Part shown: positions 53,527 through 64,000 of the stretch, one piece after another
Position numbering within the stretch: position 1 is the first letter of the stretch
Layout: each line of letters starts with the position of its first letter
NCBI GenBank assembly: GCA_015501585.1
Contig: JADNRY010000029.1
Location: 310,001-374,000, forward strand
DNA length: 64,000 nt
Direction of reading: 5' to 3'
DNA from: Rhodocollybia butyracea
Taxonomy: Eukaryota > Basidiomycota > Agaricomycetes > Agaricales > Omphalotaceae
Made by a program: the position numbers and the translations under genes
Notes under the pieces: generated by a model
The model's database searches: none
Told to the model about the DNA's origin: nothing
Seen by the model: the letters and a program-made list of their open reading frames with translations, nothing else

Positions 53527-56500
53527 ATGTTCGGTATCGCTAAACGGGCCCCTGTGGCACGTACCCCACCTCGTTCACAGCAAGTCAGGTCACTGTGGAT
53601 CGAGTTCGAAGTATGGCACGCCGCTCGACTGGAAGAAATCGAAAGCAAGATACAGGCTGCCTTGAAGGATCTAGATACAAAGTGGCGCTCAACAAAATCT
53701 CGTCGAACGAAAAAAGACCCAAAGGAGTTGGAAGAAGAAAAAACTAAAGCACGTCTTGAGCTCGAAAAAACCTTGGATGGTAATGTTGTCCGACAGGAAT
53801 GGGATAAAAGACTTCGAGGTGCCGGTCTACAGAGCGAAGACTGGTCGGATATGACAGAGGAAGAACAGCGCAAAGTCGAGATGATCCTTGGCGCTGACCT
53901 CGAACCAGAGGAAGAACGTCCGCATTTCTCCGACGCATATGCGGTCGTTGACCCGAACTCGTTCCATTCACTTGATGACGCTTGGCTAGAAGTGGTATGT
54001 ATGAAAACTCTATTCATTGTCATTTACTCACTTTTTCCCAGAAACAAACTTTGCGGAGCGACGACCAAATGTCGCTGGATGCTTCCACTCCTAGTTCATC
54101 CACTTCCGATGCATGGAGTGCTCCTGCATATGCTTCATGGTCATCCGAAGCTTCGCGTTCGTCCCAGAGCTCCCAGACAAGCTCCCCAGAATGGCATTCC
54201 ACTATGCATCTCGCTTCCGACGCGTCCTCTTCCTCCTCACGCATATCTAACTCCGCATCCTCTTCTCACCTCCGATCTAAGTCCCATGGCCACTACATCG
54301 GTCCTCACCTCACTTCCGACACTGATGAAGAGGAGGCATCGTTCGAAAAATGGAAAGTCTCCATTCGAATCCAGAAAATCCGCGAGTTCCACGACGAGGC
54401 TGCAGCGGCTGATATCCAGCTTACCCTTGACCTCGATGAGGCGCGACGAAAGAAGACCTCGACGAAAGAGGACGACGCGCAGCGTGTTCGTGCCCACGAG
54501 GCTGATATGCTTGCATTGCGGGAACTCAAGGAATCCGAACGAAAAGCTACTGTCGATAACGAAAGACAAAGGCGAAGGGCAGAGCTCAAGCAGCTTCCGA
54601 CAGATTTTGATACCGCTGCTCAGAAAGTCTTGAAGAACCTCCAACTTGAGCGAGATCCTATCGCTGCACCTGATACGCCTACTATCCGTCAGTCCGCGTT
54701 TGCGCGTACACAGAAGCAATCGCTTCAGCATCTCCACCAGCCGGAATGGCCAGAATCTGGCAATGATACACCTACTCCTACTACTCGATCATCTGCATGG
54801 TCATTCAAAAAAGACAAAGGTGCATCTGGGTCAGGCGCCGCCTTTAGTGAGGTGCCCCCACTCAAGAGGCTTGCAACTGCGCCTGCTGCAGTGCCGATCC
54901 TCAGGGGAGCCCCGACTGTAGAACCACCTCATACCAAAAAGCCCTCTACAGCCGCCGCCTCTGTTCCCTCTCCTCCTGTCGTCCCTATCGCCACTCCTGC
55001 TGCCGCGCCTTCCTCCTCTTCCTCCAAAAAGTCCAAGAAAGAAAAGGGCAAAGCAGAGAAAAAGACGAACGTTGCCGATGTGGGAAAAATGGAGACTAGC
55101 GATGAAGCGAAGCTGGACTTGCCAACTATAAACATGCCTGGACAGTGGGGATGGGGAGAAGACAGTAGTTCTTCGTTCATTGAAGCCTTAGGAACTTCAG
55201 GGCATTCCTTCTCATCTTCGCTCGCTCCATCGACATCCGCCACCTCTGGCCCATCTAGCTTCTCTCACTATTCTTCTCCTTTCCCCGCTTATCCCCCTGG
55301 CCCGTCAATCCCCGCACCCACAAACAGTGTCCCTCCGGCGCCACAACCGCACGCGCAGGTTCCCGACAACCGTCGAGTTTGGCTCCCTCCGAGTGCGCTG
55401 GAGGCCAATCTGAACAACAAGAATGGCAAAGCAAAACACCCCACCGGCACCACGCTAGACGTGCCACCACAGATGCAGAAGTCTGTTTCTAATCCCAACG
55501 CTGGGCCTGTTCCTGCCACCAGAAACGCAAATGATACGCTCCAGGCCTCAGCACCAGGCAACATTCAGAAAGCCGCTTCCGGACCCCCTGAGCTTGGGCT
55601 AAGGGCCCTACCATCAGCGTTCCCTCCGACGACATCTACGACTGTGCCCCCTGCGGCAGCAGTCGGTGATAAAGCGGATGGAAGTCGAGGGGTCTTTGAA
55701 TCTTTGGACCGCATCGTTAATCATTCCAAAGCCGAACCTCCAGCGTCGAAGCCCAAATCTTCATCCACAAAGCCATCAGCACCGGTTGTTCCTGTAGCTC
55801 CCAAGTTAGCCCCTTCGTTGTCCTCTTCTTCATCCTCGTCGAAAAAGAAATCCAAAGGAAAGAAAAAGGTGACGATCGAGGAAGCTCAAGACGAGGATTC
55901 TGGTTTAGATGCCGACGAGTTGAAAGGGAAGGGTATCGAGAGACTGCCGGTCGACTCGAGGTACATCATCGAGCCCATCACTGAACCTGAAACGAAGGCT
56001 CCGAAACCGACCGTAGCTCAGGAGATGTTCAGGGATATATATGATTACGGGACAGGGGATGTGCCAGCTTCGAACTCGATCCCTCCTTCCGCTTCAGGTA
56101 CCTGGAATGACATGCAACAGCCATCGTATGACGTATGGACCCCGTCGGCGCCCCAAGTCGCACCTTCAGCGTCTTTGTCCGGCCATGACCGTGATCGTTG
56201 GATCCCAAGCGGAATGCACGAGTCGATGACAAAACAGGAAAAACAAGAAAAAAGGGTTCGCTGGACGCCTAGCGCGTATACGTACGATGCTCCCGACCAA
56301 GAACCACAGGACGTGTTCTTGTCCGCACTAGACTCTTTGGAGGCTATCGTGAGGGGTGGTGGCGGAGGTGAAAGTGCTCGTGAGTCCCAGGACGGTGCGT
56401 CCCATCCAGTGGCAGGCAAGCGCGAAACTAATGGGAAGAAGGCACCGGGTAGAGTAAGAGACACCAATACAGACGAGAATTTTTGGCAGCATGCTATCAC

Positions 56501-56585
56501 TTCTCTGGGGGGAGAGCAGGAAGTAACTCCTCGGGCCCCTCAGCTCTCTGATTTATATTCGTATGTATGTTTTCTTAGATTGTGA
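53527..56585 (+). CDS. Long low-complexity protein, unknown
   Basis: Exons 53527-53994 and 54042-56585 give 1003 residues. N-terminal 150 residues: charged and helical (WIEFEVWHAARLEEIESKIQ, KELEEEKTKARLELEKTLDG, MTEEEQRKVEMILGADLEPE). A Ser-rich region is followed by a second charged helix (EEASFEKWKVSIRIQKIREF ... RRKKTSTKEDDAQRVRAHEA), probably coiled coil. Residues 330-800 are Pro/Ser/Ala-rich with polySer-Lys clusters (SSSSSKKSKKEKGKAEKK and SSSSSSSSKKKSKGKKK). Two related short motifs, RRVWLPPSALEA and DRWIPSGMHES, with RVRWTPSAYT, may be a repeated W-x-P-S unit. No catalytic domain. An intron starting at 56562 could replace the last six codons by a hydrophobic T-rich tail; I prefer the stop at 56585. 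Role unknown. Confidence 0.7.
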
Positions 56586-57288
56586 AAGACGCATAGGTCC
56601 ATATACCTTAATATACGCTCTAATAGGCCACGATTTTTTTTGCTGTTTTTTTATATCTTGTATCTATGCTCGGCTTATGTATTTGGACTACTTACCACTT
56701 GTTGTTTTCTGTTTGCTTTGATTGCTTTCCTGCTATGTTGAAATATATGATTTTTTTGAACACTTTGACTTTGCTGCATCGTTTTGATCTTGGCATCTTT
56801 GTAGCTTGTCAAGTATCAGTGCTTGGTATGGAGGGTGTAGAAGGATACTTGGATCGAGTGTCTACTCTGTGGCTTCTACGAGAAGCAGCAGACGAAGTCT
56901 GGGGTAATCACTGGATCAAGATGAGAGGAAACCGAAGGCGGTCCCCTTAATTTAGGACTATGCCAAGCATCGAGTTGTGAGTGCTTGTAGCGCGGATCCT
57001 GGTTGTTTCTCAATATGACCGTTCCAGCTATCCTCCTCGGGAACGTAACTGGTCACAACAAGGTTTAGTCCACAGCGAGGCCTTGCTCAACGTTCCTGCT
57101 ACAAAGAATTTATTGTAGATGATGGTATCATACACTAGACAATTGATTGATGCCAGAATGCTAAGTACTATACACATGAAGTGGTACAGATGCGAGAAAC
57201 CAGGATACGAACAATGAGATGAAAGAACCAACGCTGGAATGACAGAAGTATCGAAGAGCGACGCCGAAGGATTCTGCAACAGACGAAC
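56586..57288. other. Intergenic between convergent genes
   Basis: T-rich downstream sequence of the long gene (56620-56760), then no coding signal. A 94-codon plus-strand frame at 56666-56950 partly translates the T-rich run. Confidence 0.4.
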
Positions 57289-58324
57289 CTAAGATGAAAC
57301 CAACAACCAAAACACCAAGATCAAGGCGATGATGCTCAACACCTTTCCTGCAACCTTGCTTGCCAGCGCAACAAACACCATCTCATCATCGTTCACTACA
57401 GCGGAGCCCGACGATCGATACGCAGGCGTCAGAAACATCTGGATTTCAGGCGATTGTGAAGATGGTGGGACAGTAGGACTATCCAATTCGACCAACTGAG
57501 ATGAGGTTTCAGGATGCTCAAAAGCGTAAACCTCAGGCACCGCCAATAATGGATCATCCAAAAAATGTCGGATAAGCTTCGTACATATGCTCCGGACATG
57601 AGACAGTTCGTTAGCGGATATGTGCGTATTCTCGCCATCTTGATCTGTACTTGGGTCGACAGAATGATTTGACGAGGAAGAGGAAGAGCGGGTGGATGAT
57701 GCTTTCGCATCGAGGTTGTCGTGTTCTACATCGTAGTCGAACGAATTTCGTTTACGAAGGGTGGTTGTAGTTGTATGGCTAGTATGCTGAGAAAGCCAAG
57801 TAGGAGAGGTAGGCGCTGCAAGAGAGACCACTCCAGTCTCCGGATCACAATACGTGCCACACGAGGGACATCGATTTGACGATCTCGAGAGCCACTGAAC
57901 ATTGTTATTAGGTTATTAGATATCTCAGAAATAAAGAGAAGGATATTGCGCGTACATCATGAAGATGATCCTCACAAAAGAGCTTTCCGCAACATCGTGT
58001 TCTGGATGGTCGCATCGCCAAGTCAAAGCTACATGATTATCAGTAATGAGTGTACAAGAACATTTGACGAACAAACCATATTATACATTCTCGATCCACA
58101 GTAATCTGCTTCGCCTTTGCCTTCTTTAATCTCTGACTATCTAAGGACCTCTGTCTCGCGAGAGATCCATATTTGGGGGTAGCAGCAAGTGACTCTGTAC
58201 CAAGATTGAGACCTGGGAAATCAGACTGCTCAAGGTCTTCTTGTATCGTCGCCAGCAAACGTCCAGTTGGCAAGGAAATAGAGGGTATTGGTCGGCGTAG
58301 TACGGGACGAGTGAGGAGGGACAT
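57289..58324 (-). CDS. Tail-anchored RING-finger protein
   Basis: Exons 58324-58077, 58028-57956 and 57894-57289 close in phase to 308 residues. N-terminus MSLLTRPVLRRPIPSISLPT, then a basic stretch QRLKKAKAKQ. The RING is spread over all three exons: ECIICFDLAM, TRCCGKLFCEDHLHD, WLSRSSNRCPSCGTYC, giving C-x2-C, C, C-C-x4-C-x2-H and C-x2-C. A Ser-rich, acidic middle and one segment HVRSICTKLIRHFLDDPLLA follow. The last 25 residues are a hydrophobic anchor (KVAGKVLSIIALILVFWLLV) with two residues after it, as in tail-anchored proteins. Inferred role: membrane-bound E3 ubiquitin ligase. The first-pair spacing is slightly unusual, so a RING-like variant is possible. Confidence 0.8.
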
Positions 58325-60092
58325 GGGAGTTTACATAGATGATGGTTAGAGATAGATGCAGAATGTAAGTACTAGTACTTGTTAAAACAATTAAGCGACG
58401 CGACGGACCTTCATCACAATCATATCTATCGGGATATAATAGATTTAAATTTATGCCATCTTGTTCGCTCGGCTGATTTCTCTTCGGCATGGTCCTATAA
58501 AGAAAAACAATAAACGATCTAGACAAAAACAAAAGTGAAGGGCTGAACTAACAAGACGGAAGAGGGGAATTGAAAACTACAGCCACTTCAGTAGTATAAA
58601 AGACAAAACGCTGCAGAGTTGTGACGGTCAGCTGCGAAGCTTGGAATTGAAAGGGGTATTCATGTGATATGTCGCTGGCAGATTTCATTTTCATTATCAC
58701 TAGCAGATCAACGTACTCTATACTTTCTTGCGTCGGGCTTGTGGTAAAGCATTCGGAATCCGAACCGACACGGATGTGTTCTTCGGCCAACTATGCGGGG
58801 GTATAGAAAAGGGCGAGGCGCTGTCGAAATTTGGCCTTAATTTTTGGGCTAGCAGAATCCGAATTCGCAGTACCTTCGGATAATACTTAGGTTGCACTTG
58901 AAGACAAGAGCAATGCAAGACCAAACAAATTTGGACCGTTCGTCACACATGCAGATCATCAATGTAGTCTTCGTAAGCACCGCGGGAACAGCAACTGGAC
59001 AAAGCCCTGCCCTTCACCTCTTCACTCAGTCTTGTGGAGGAGAGTCGGAAAAAACCGGCCAGGCATGTAATCTATTCCTTCCAGAGGACCAAATTCAATT
59101 CACTTTTGTCATTCTGCTCCATCTCCACGCCTCGTCATCCATTCATCGTCCATCGCGCCTTGCCTCGTTTATGGAGTCGAGATACGTACAACTGTCGTTT
59201 TCACAGCTTCACTGGTGGTCGATTACATCTGGGATGCTCTAATCCACTTTACACGTTGCGCAAGCAAGCGCCGCCTCGGGTCCCTCTCTTGCCCATTACT
59301 ACTCCTGCCATTCCTTTTGGCACAGAAATAAATAAAGCTCGGACTGCGTTTCGGAGAGACAGCCATTGGCAGTGCAGAGAGATGTGGTTCTTCTCCATGG
59401 ATTTAAGTTTGCAAACAACAAACGACCTTGGACAGCCGTAATAGTACCGATAAACTTCGAAAAAAAGTCAATAGCGATGCACTCACACGATCGAGTCAAG
59501 CGTGGACGTCTTCGCTGGCCTAGCCACCCACTTGTGGTTTTGTGAAGGCGAGAGTTTGACTAACTTTTCGCATTCAAAGCACAGTGGCAAGAGTGGTATC
59601 TACTTGTACTCAAAATTTCCAGGTACGCCTGCCAAGGGAAGGGGTGTTCGCCATTTGGCATCCCACGAAAGCTTGCCACCAGGCCACGTTTTCGCTAGCC
59701 GTCTTACACTGAGCAAGGAAGACTCTGTGTAGATCTTTGCACTATTGGACAGGCTTTTCCAATTGAAGCAAACATCTTGAGGAGTCTTGAGGCCACTTTC
59801 ACCTTTTCAACTCTTCTATGATATTCTACTTATCCTTCTAGCACAGATTCTAACTTGGAGGTTTTCGCACCATTATGTACCTGATCCGACGATAGTTTTA
59901 TTACAAACTTGAACAGTTATATTGTGATTGCTTTTCGCTATTTGTTGGTCGGAAGCTGAAAGCTTGAATACTAGAAGGACAATGTACTGTACGTGACCGT
60001 CTACTTATGTCCATATATCCTCCTGATTGAACTGTAATTCTCATGGCCTGTCATCCCTGTTATCCATTGACTCGCTTTGCGGTTATATTAGC
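58325..60092. other. Intergenic; small frames of uncertain status
   Basis: Upstream of the RING gene. Minus-strand frames at 58548-58924 (MVLHCSCLQVQPKYYPKVLR; MAEEHIRVGSDSECFTTSPT) and near 58490 (MPKRNQPSEQDGINLNLLYP) could be exons of one or two small genes, but phases and family are not clear. Plus-strand frames 58892-59441 and 59502-59732 overlap without motif. Confidence 0.35.
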
Positions 60093-61557
60093 ATGAATAC
60101 TCAAAGTCGACGCGCTTTCGTCCACCTCATACCCCAAATGTATGTCCAGATTGGGGCTTCAGGTAAACTAACACCACTTGATAAATCACCACCGACTAAT
60201 CCTGTGACGTGGTTCAAGGATTGGGCTTGGCAGCTATAGGATGTGATATTGCTCTTACCAGACAGCAAGAAAGGGAACATATATGGAAGTGAGCGAGCGA
60301 GCATTCCTCAATGTCGACCTCTGGATCCTAACCATCGTTTTCAGAAAACCTTTCCGAATAACGTTTGTACGATGTATCTTTATTTTGATGCGATATCTCC
60401 CAATTGCAATCAATATGTCTGTAGAACAATTCTTTCCAGGGTTTGAAAACAACTCGAATCACTGCTAACCAGAATGCCACAGTACCGAAATGGTTTTCGC
60501 AAGTATATGGATAGACGCTGCTGAGCGAGCCCTAGAAAAGGATTGCATCACTATCATGATTTTCAGGTCTCTCTCATCCTATAGCATGCTGTTGTTATTA
60601 GAATTAGTTCTCATGCTTCGAGGTCCGTGAAACCTGTTTCGTGGCTTCCACGTTCTGCTGATACTAGACTTGTAGTGTTTGCCCTATATGACCGAAGTCG
60701 AGCGATAGGCATATTTCTTCTGTTCTTACTTGCATTACGAATCTCTACGTCCACATATACCGTTCAAGATCATATACGATTTCCAAAGAAAATGAAGCTT
60801 ACCCGGAATTGCATGACCAAACTCGACTTTAAAGACCCTCGTGATCCAGTCTTCGTGTTCATGTCCGTCCTTGTCAATATGTTTTTCTACTTCGTTAACG
60901 AGACAGTACTAGTTACGGGGAGTTAGCCGTTCATATGGCAATCCTTGGTTTAGCTATGAAGCGCACTATCTGGGACCTCCGCCAGTACTCTCACTCGTTG
61001 TTCCCCATCTTGAACAGAGATGGTTTAAAAGTATTCGGCGCTATTGGTGGTAATATACCAGTCTACTCATCACCAGAAATGCATATACTGATGTGTTTTC
61101 GGCAGTGGCGATGATTGCAGTAGCTGTGGGGTCGGTGAAGACAGGAGTGCCAAGTATTTTTATATATCCGTGAGTGGTAATTCTGCGAGGGATTCTATTA
61201 TTCAAAACTTCTTCCAGGATTTTCATAGCAATAGTTTCCGCTGCAGTATGCGTTCATTATATTCGAACTACATTAACGTCTCTAACACGCTGCCAGGGAT
61301 GCCACACTATTCTCAACCTGCAAAAAGTGAAATTGGCAAGCGCAGATGCGAACTCATCTGAGCCAAAAAAAGATATAGAGCTCACTACCATCGAAAATGG
61401 GAGTACATCAATATGGGATACAAGGACATTTCAGATAGTTGAGGATGATACGATTACAGAGCCAGAGCAAGATGCTGACCTGTCGAGCTCGGAAGGGGGC
61501 GTGTATGTGGTAGACAAACCTGAAGATGAATGTTCATATACCAGCAACGAGCTCTGA
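60093..61557 (+). CDS. DUF6533-type seven-helix membrane protein
   Basis: Exons 60093-60162, 60219-60288, from 60345, and several more to the stop at 61555-61557. The N-terminus is MNTQSRRAFVHLIPQMYVQI, then GLGLAAIGCDIALTRQQERE and HIWKKPFRITFVRCIFILMR plus YLPIAI, the DUF6533 start (YDxxLT-xxE-xxxIW-KP ... MRYLP). Later helices: SMLLLLELVLMLRVFALYDR, IGIFLLFLLALRIS, VHMAILGLAMKRTIW, LNRDGLKVFGAIG, MIAVAVGSVKTGVPSIF and IFIAIVSAAVCVHYIRTTLT, followed by an acidic cytosolic tail (DTITEPEQDADLSSSEGGVY). Basidiomycete-specific membrane family of unknown function. Two middle junctions (60400-60580 and 60840-60930) are the least certain. Confidence 0.75.
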
Positions 61558-62155
61558 AATTGTACCATTCCTGTTGCGTGAGTGCTGCGAGCAACGCTGG
61601 TCCTCAACCGAGAGCGCGTCGAGTCTGTGACCCTAGGTATAGCTGTCATATCATGGGACTTTCGGAGACATCTAGAGTTAGAGGAGGAAGAGTTACTTCG
61701 GATATAATACCGGATTACGCCCTCTGGAACATAGAGTCTGCTGTCGGAGTGAGAAGACATTTGTACGCGTCTGAGAGGGTCAATTACCGAGTTATCCCGG
61801 AGAGGACGTCGAAGAAAAGACGAAAAAGAATGCAAGTTCTAGTAGCACAGTGCTATCTTCAAAGTGAGCTTCGCCCGAGGCTGAGTTCTTTTACAATAGA
61901 TTTCTCGATATCTAGCGAAGAATTGTTTCAGGGTAGGTATATCAACGAGTTTTTCTTTTGCATGTTGGAAGCAAGTGTTGAACCCATGACCCTAAGGAAG
62001 GGATAACTCTCTATTGGGCCAGAGTGCTGATTAGTAACTGTAACTTAGCAGTCTGTGTAACCTGATGCCACTGATACACATCCTTCATATTGATACATCC
62101 TTGTACAGATAGTATAGTCAATAGGACAGATGTACACAGGATGCTACTGACACAT
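61558..62155. other. Intergenic between convergent genes
   Basis: A plus-strand frame at 61530-62006 runs on from the tail of the membrane gene's 3' flank, overlaps it and has no motif. A TACACA/GATACA-rich stretch lies at 62070-62150. No gene supported. Confidence 0.4.
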
Positions 62156-64000
62156 TCAAATTGGTGGGGGGAAGTGCCTCTTTGTAAATTGGTGTTTCTG
62201 AGTCAAAGCTACTGAGATGTTAGTGATGTACCATTTTCTAGCCCCAACCTGCTTCTCAAGCCATGATTGAACACCCACAGTCAGTTCAGTGAGGCTACTC
62301 TGAGGAGCCAACAGTGGACAGGAACTGTGAAGGCTCAGCATCTTTTCTCCTCTCCCATTAAGCCTGTAGTACGAGTCGTGGATATCCGCCACAGATTCCT
62401 TGTCAAAGTCGCAGTCTGCCTTTGTCAGAATATCTGACCAGATCTTGCCATTATCATGGGCCCCCAATATGATAGCAAATCTCTCCCCACTAGTCTGGTG
62501 TCGAAAGTGGAGAACACCTGAGATACCATTACAGTCCAAGAAGAGATTTATGGTATCTTTTTTGCATGGCGATGAACCCTCCCACAATGTGCTAGGATAA
62601 GCTTCCAATAGATTACTATTTGCCTCATAGCAGAGTACAGTGAATTTGTACAGGAAGGTCCCAATGGGAAGGATAATTTGGGTTATATCTGGGTGCATTC
62701 TGTCGAGGATGCGGATGTCAACCGCATAGGCATACTTATAATTGCCCAATATGTGTCGTGCTTCTGCTAGTATGACCTGGTTATCTGCTAGAAATTTCGA
62801 TGTTTTGTCCAGATTCTTCTCCAACATGTCATCATGTCCATTATCATCATAGTAGGAATCGTGAATGCCCTTGAGATCAACTGTTTTGCTCTGTTCAAAG
62901 TCAAGGACAATATCCAACCAAATATTGGAATTGTGAATTCCAGCCATAACAATAAATTGCTGTTCACTCTGGTTGACTCTGAAAAGAAAGGCAATAGATG
63001 ACCCCTGGTCAACCTCGCCAAATGATAGCCCACCTATAGTAGAAGGGGGATATTTTCCTTCCACGGTACACTCAGCAGAGAGGTGAAGTGAGATGCCATA
63101 TCCAGTATCCTGGTCTATAACTTTGAAATCTGAGGGTCCGTGAGGGAACCCTTTGCTTAAAAAATAATTCCTGTGGGGTCCGCTTGATTTTTCCACATTG
63201 GTCCAGGATTGCTTGGTTATGCTCAACAAGTATGCCCAGATTTACTCTCTCGAACTGGAGCTCATTTGACTCTTCAAACTTCTTTACATAGATGGCCAGG
63301 CACTCTGATGTTCCCCGCCGGCGAGCATTTAGAAGGGCAAGAAATTCAGGAGGAGGTAAAAAAGCATCATGGATGTTGCGAGGATGAATGACGGCTTCAG
63401 GATGGATGATAGGGATGAGTGGAAGGTGAATCTGTAAGCCCAAATAGGTCACTGAGTACGGCTGTTGTTTGTTGCTCCAGTTAAATTGCTTGTATTCGCC
63501 ACTTTCTGCAAAATCATCTGGACTGGTGGCAAGTATTCCACTAGAATAAGTTGGCCATGTATTAAGAATGGACTTCCAAGCAAAGATTGTCTGATCGTCA
63601 GACACCTTCAAAATCTCCTCCTGTAGCCTGGTGAAGGCATGTGTTCCTTCACCATAGATCGTCGGCATGAATACACCAAAGATGCCCATTAGTGAGTATG
63701 CCCTGTCTTCTACACGTGTTGTCTCCCTTCCAGCAGCCCAAGACATTCTCTTTGCGACGCTGATCTTACTTTGGTCGTTCATTAACAGAACCCCGGAAGG
63801 AATCCCAGTAATTTCAGTGATAGCCCCTCGCAAGCTCGCCTTGGTTCCAATTTTCTTCCAGTCTTCTGCAAAGAAGACAACTATCCTTGGCGCCAACAAC
63901 TCCTGCAACGTCCACCCTCTCTTAAACCATCTGCAGACAAGAAAGGCTGATTCGAGGGACCGTCTGGTGAGACCGCCCTGTACATCCGCCAGGTAGGCGT
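62156..64000 (-). CDS. HET-domain protein, C-terminal part (partial, frame shift)
   Basis: The gene enters from the right edge with the end of a basidiomycete HET domain: AYLADVQGG, WFKRGWTLQELLAPRIVVFF, then VAKRMSWAAGRETTRVEDRA, YSLMGIFGVFMPTIYGEG and FTRLQEEILKVSDDQTIFAW. A tail domain follows (SSGILATSPDDFAESGEY, LGLQIHLPLIPI). At about 63195-63229 the frame slips: the exon frame ends at 63072, while the continuation to 62156 is open in another frame (GPHRNYFLSKGFPHGPSDFK onward). The C-terminal 330 residues contain a two-fold repeat. HET domains mediate heterokaryon incompatibility or allorecognition-type cell death in ascomycetes; the role in basidiomycetes is unclear. The HET N-terminus is outside the window. 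Confidence 0.8.

Noticed and set aside
56562..56740. Alternative last exon giving a hydrophobic tail to the low-complexity protein
   Set aside because: The intron phase works, but the tail is the translation of a T-rich downstream run; more likely 3' UTR.
61530..62006. 158-codon frame after the DUF6533 gene
   Set aside because: Overlaps that gene's end, no motif, no start context.

Overview
This window is nuclear DNA of a filamentous basidiomycete, most likely a mushroom-forming agaricomycete. The reasons are dense genes split by short (about 50-70 nt) GT-AG introns and the families present: DUF6533- and DUF6534-type seven-helix proteins, agaric-style F-box proteins, a HET-domain protein, a GMC oxidoreductase and a P-loop NTPase family common in agarics. 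I cannot name the species.

Layout. 0-7.2 kb: the 3' end of a GMC oxidoreductase, a DUF6534-type membrane protein, a SAM-dependent methyltransferase and an F-box protein followed by a decayed copy of its own 3' part. 7.7-25.2 kb: an accessory region dominated by a tandemly expanded gene family for small secreted proteins. There are six copies, plus headless C-terminal pieces. They share a signal-peptide exon, an intron at the same place, a segment bracketed by two Arg-Arg sites, a common proximal promoter and a common 3' flank. Only the copy at 18.1 kb reads through cleanly; the others carry frameshifts, stops or a transposon. Interleaved and convergent with them is a polytopic membrane-protein gene (intact at 19.8-21.2 kb) with at least four decayed fragments. 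A four-helix membrane protein is divergent from the intact copy, and a decayed duplicate of the 31.6 kb gene lies at 22.5 kb.

25.3-31.4 kb: a PL7 (alginate-lyase-like) polysaccharide lyase, then a large unknown gene whose 3' end was cut by a 1.25 kb DNA transposon with matching terminal inverted repeats and a TA target duplication. 31.5-40.4 kb: an unknown 530-residue protein, an MDR-superfamily oxidoreductase-like protein, an F-box protein and a decayed P-loop NTPase gene.

41-58.4 kb is mostly housekeeping: an RRG7-like mitochondrial protein, a possibly broken single-pass membrane protein, mitochondrial ribosome recycling factor, a RING-containing SNF2 ATPase of the Rad5/Rad16/Uls1 type, a long low-complexity protein and a tail-anchored RING protein. 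60-64 kb: a DUF6533-type membrane protein and the C-terminal part of a HET-domain protein with a two-repeat tail.

The secreted and membrane families may have duplicated as one convergent unit. Whether they work together is inference. Intron phases were checked by hand for most genes; where they did not close, the entry says so.
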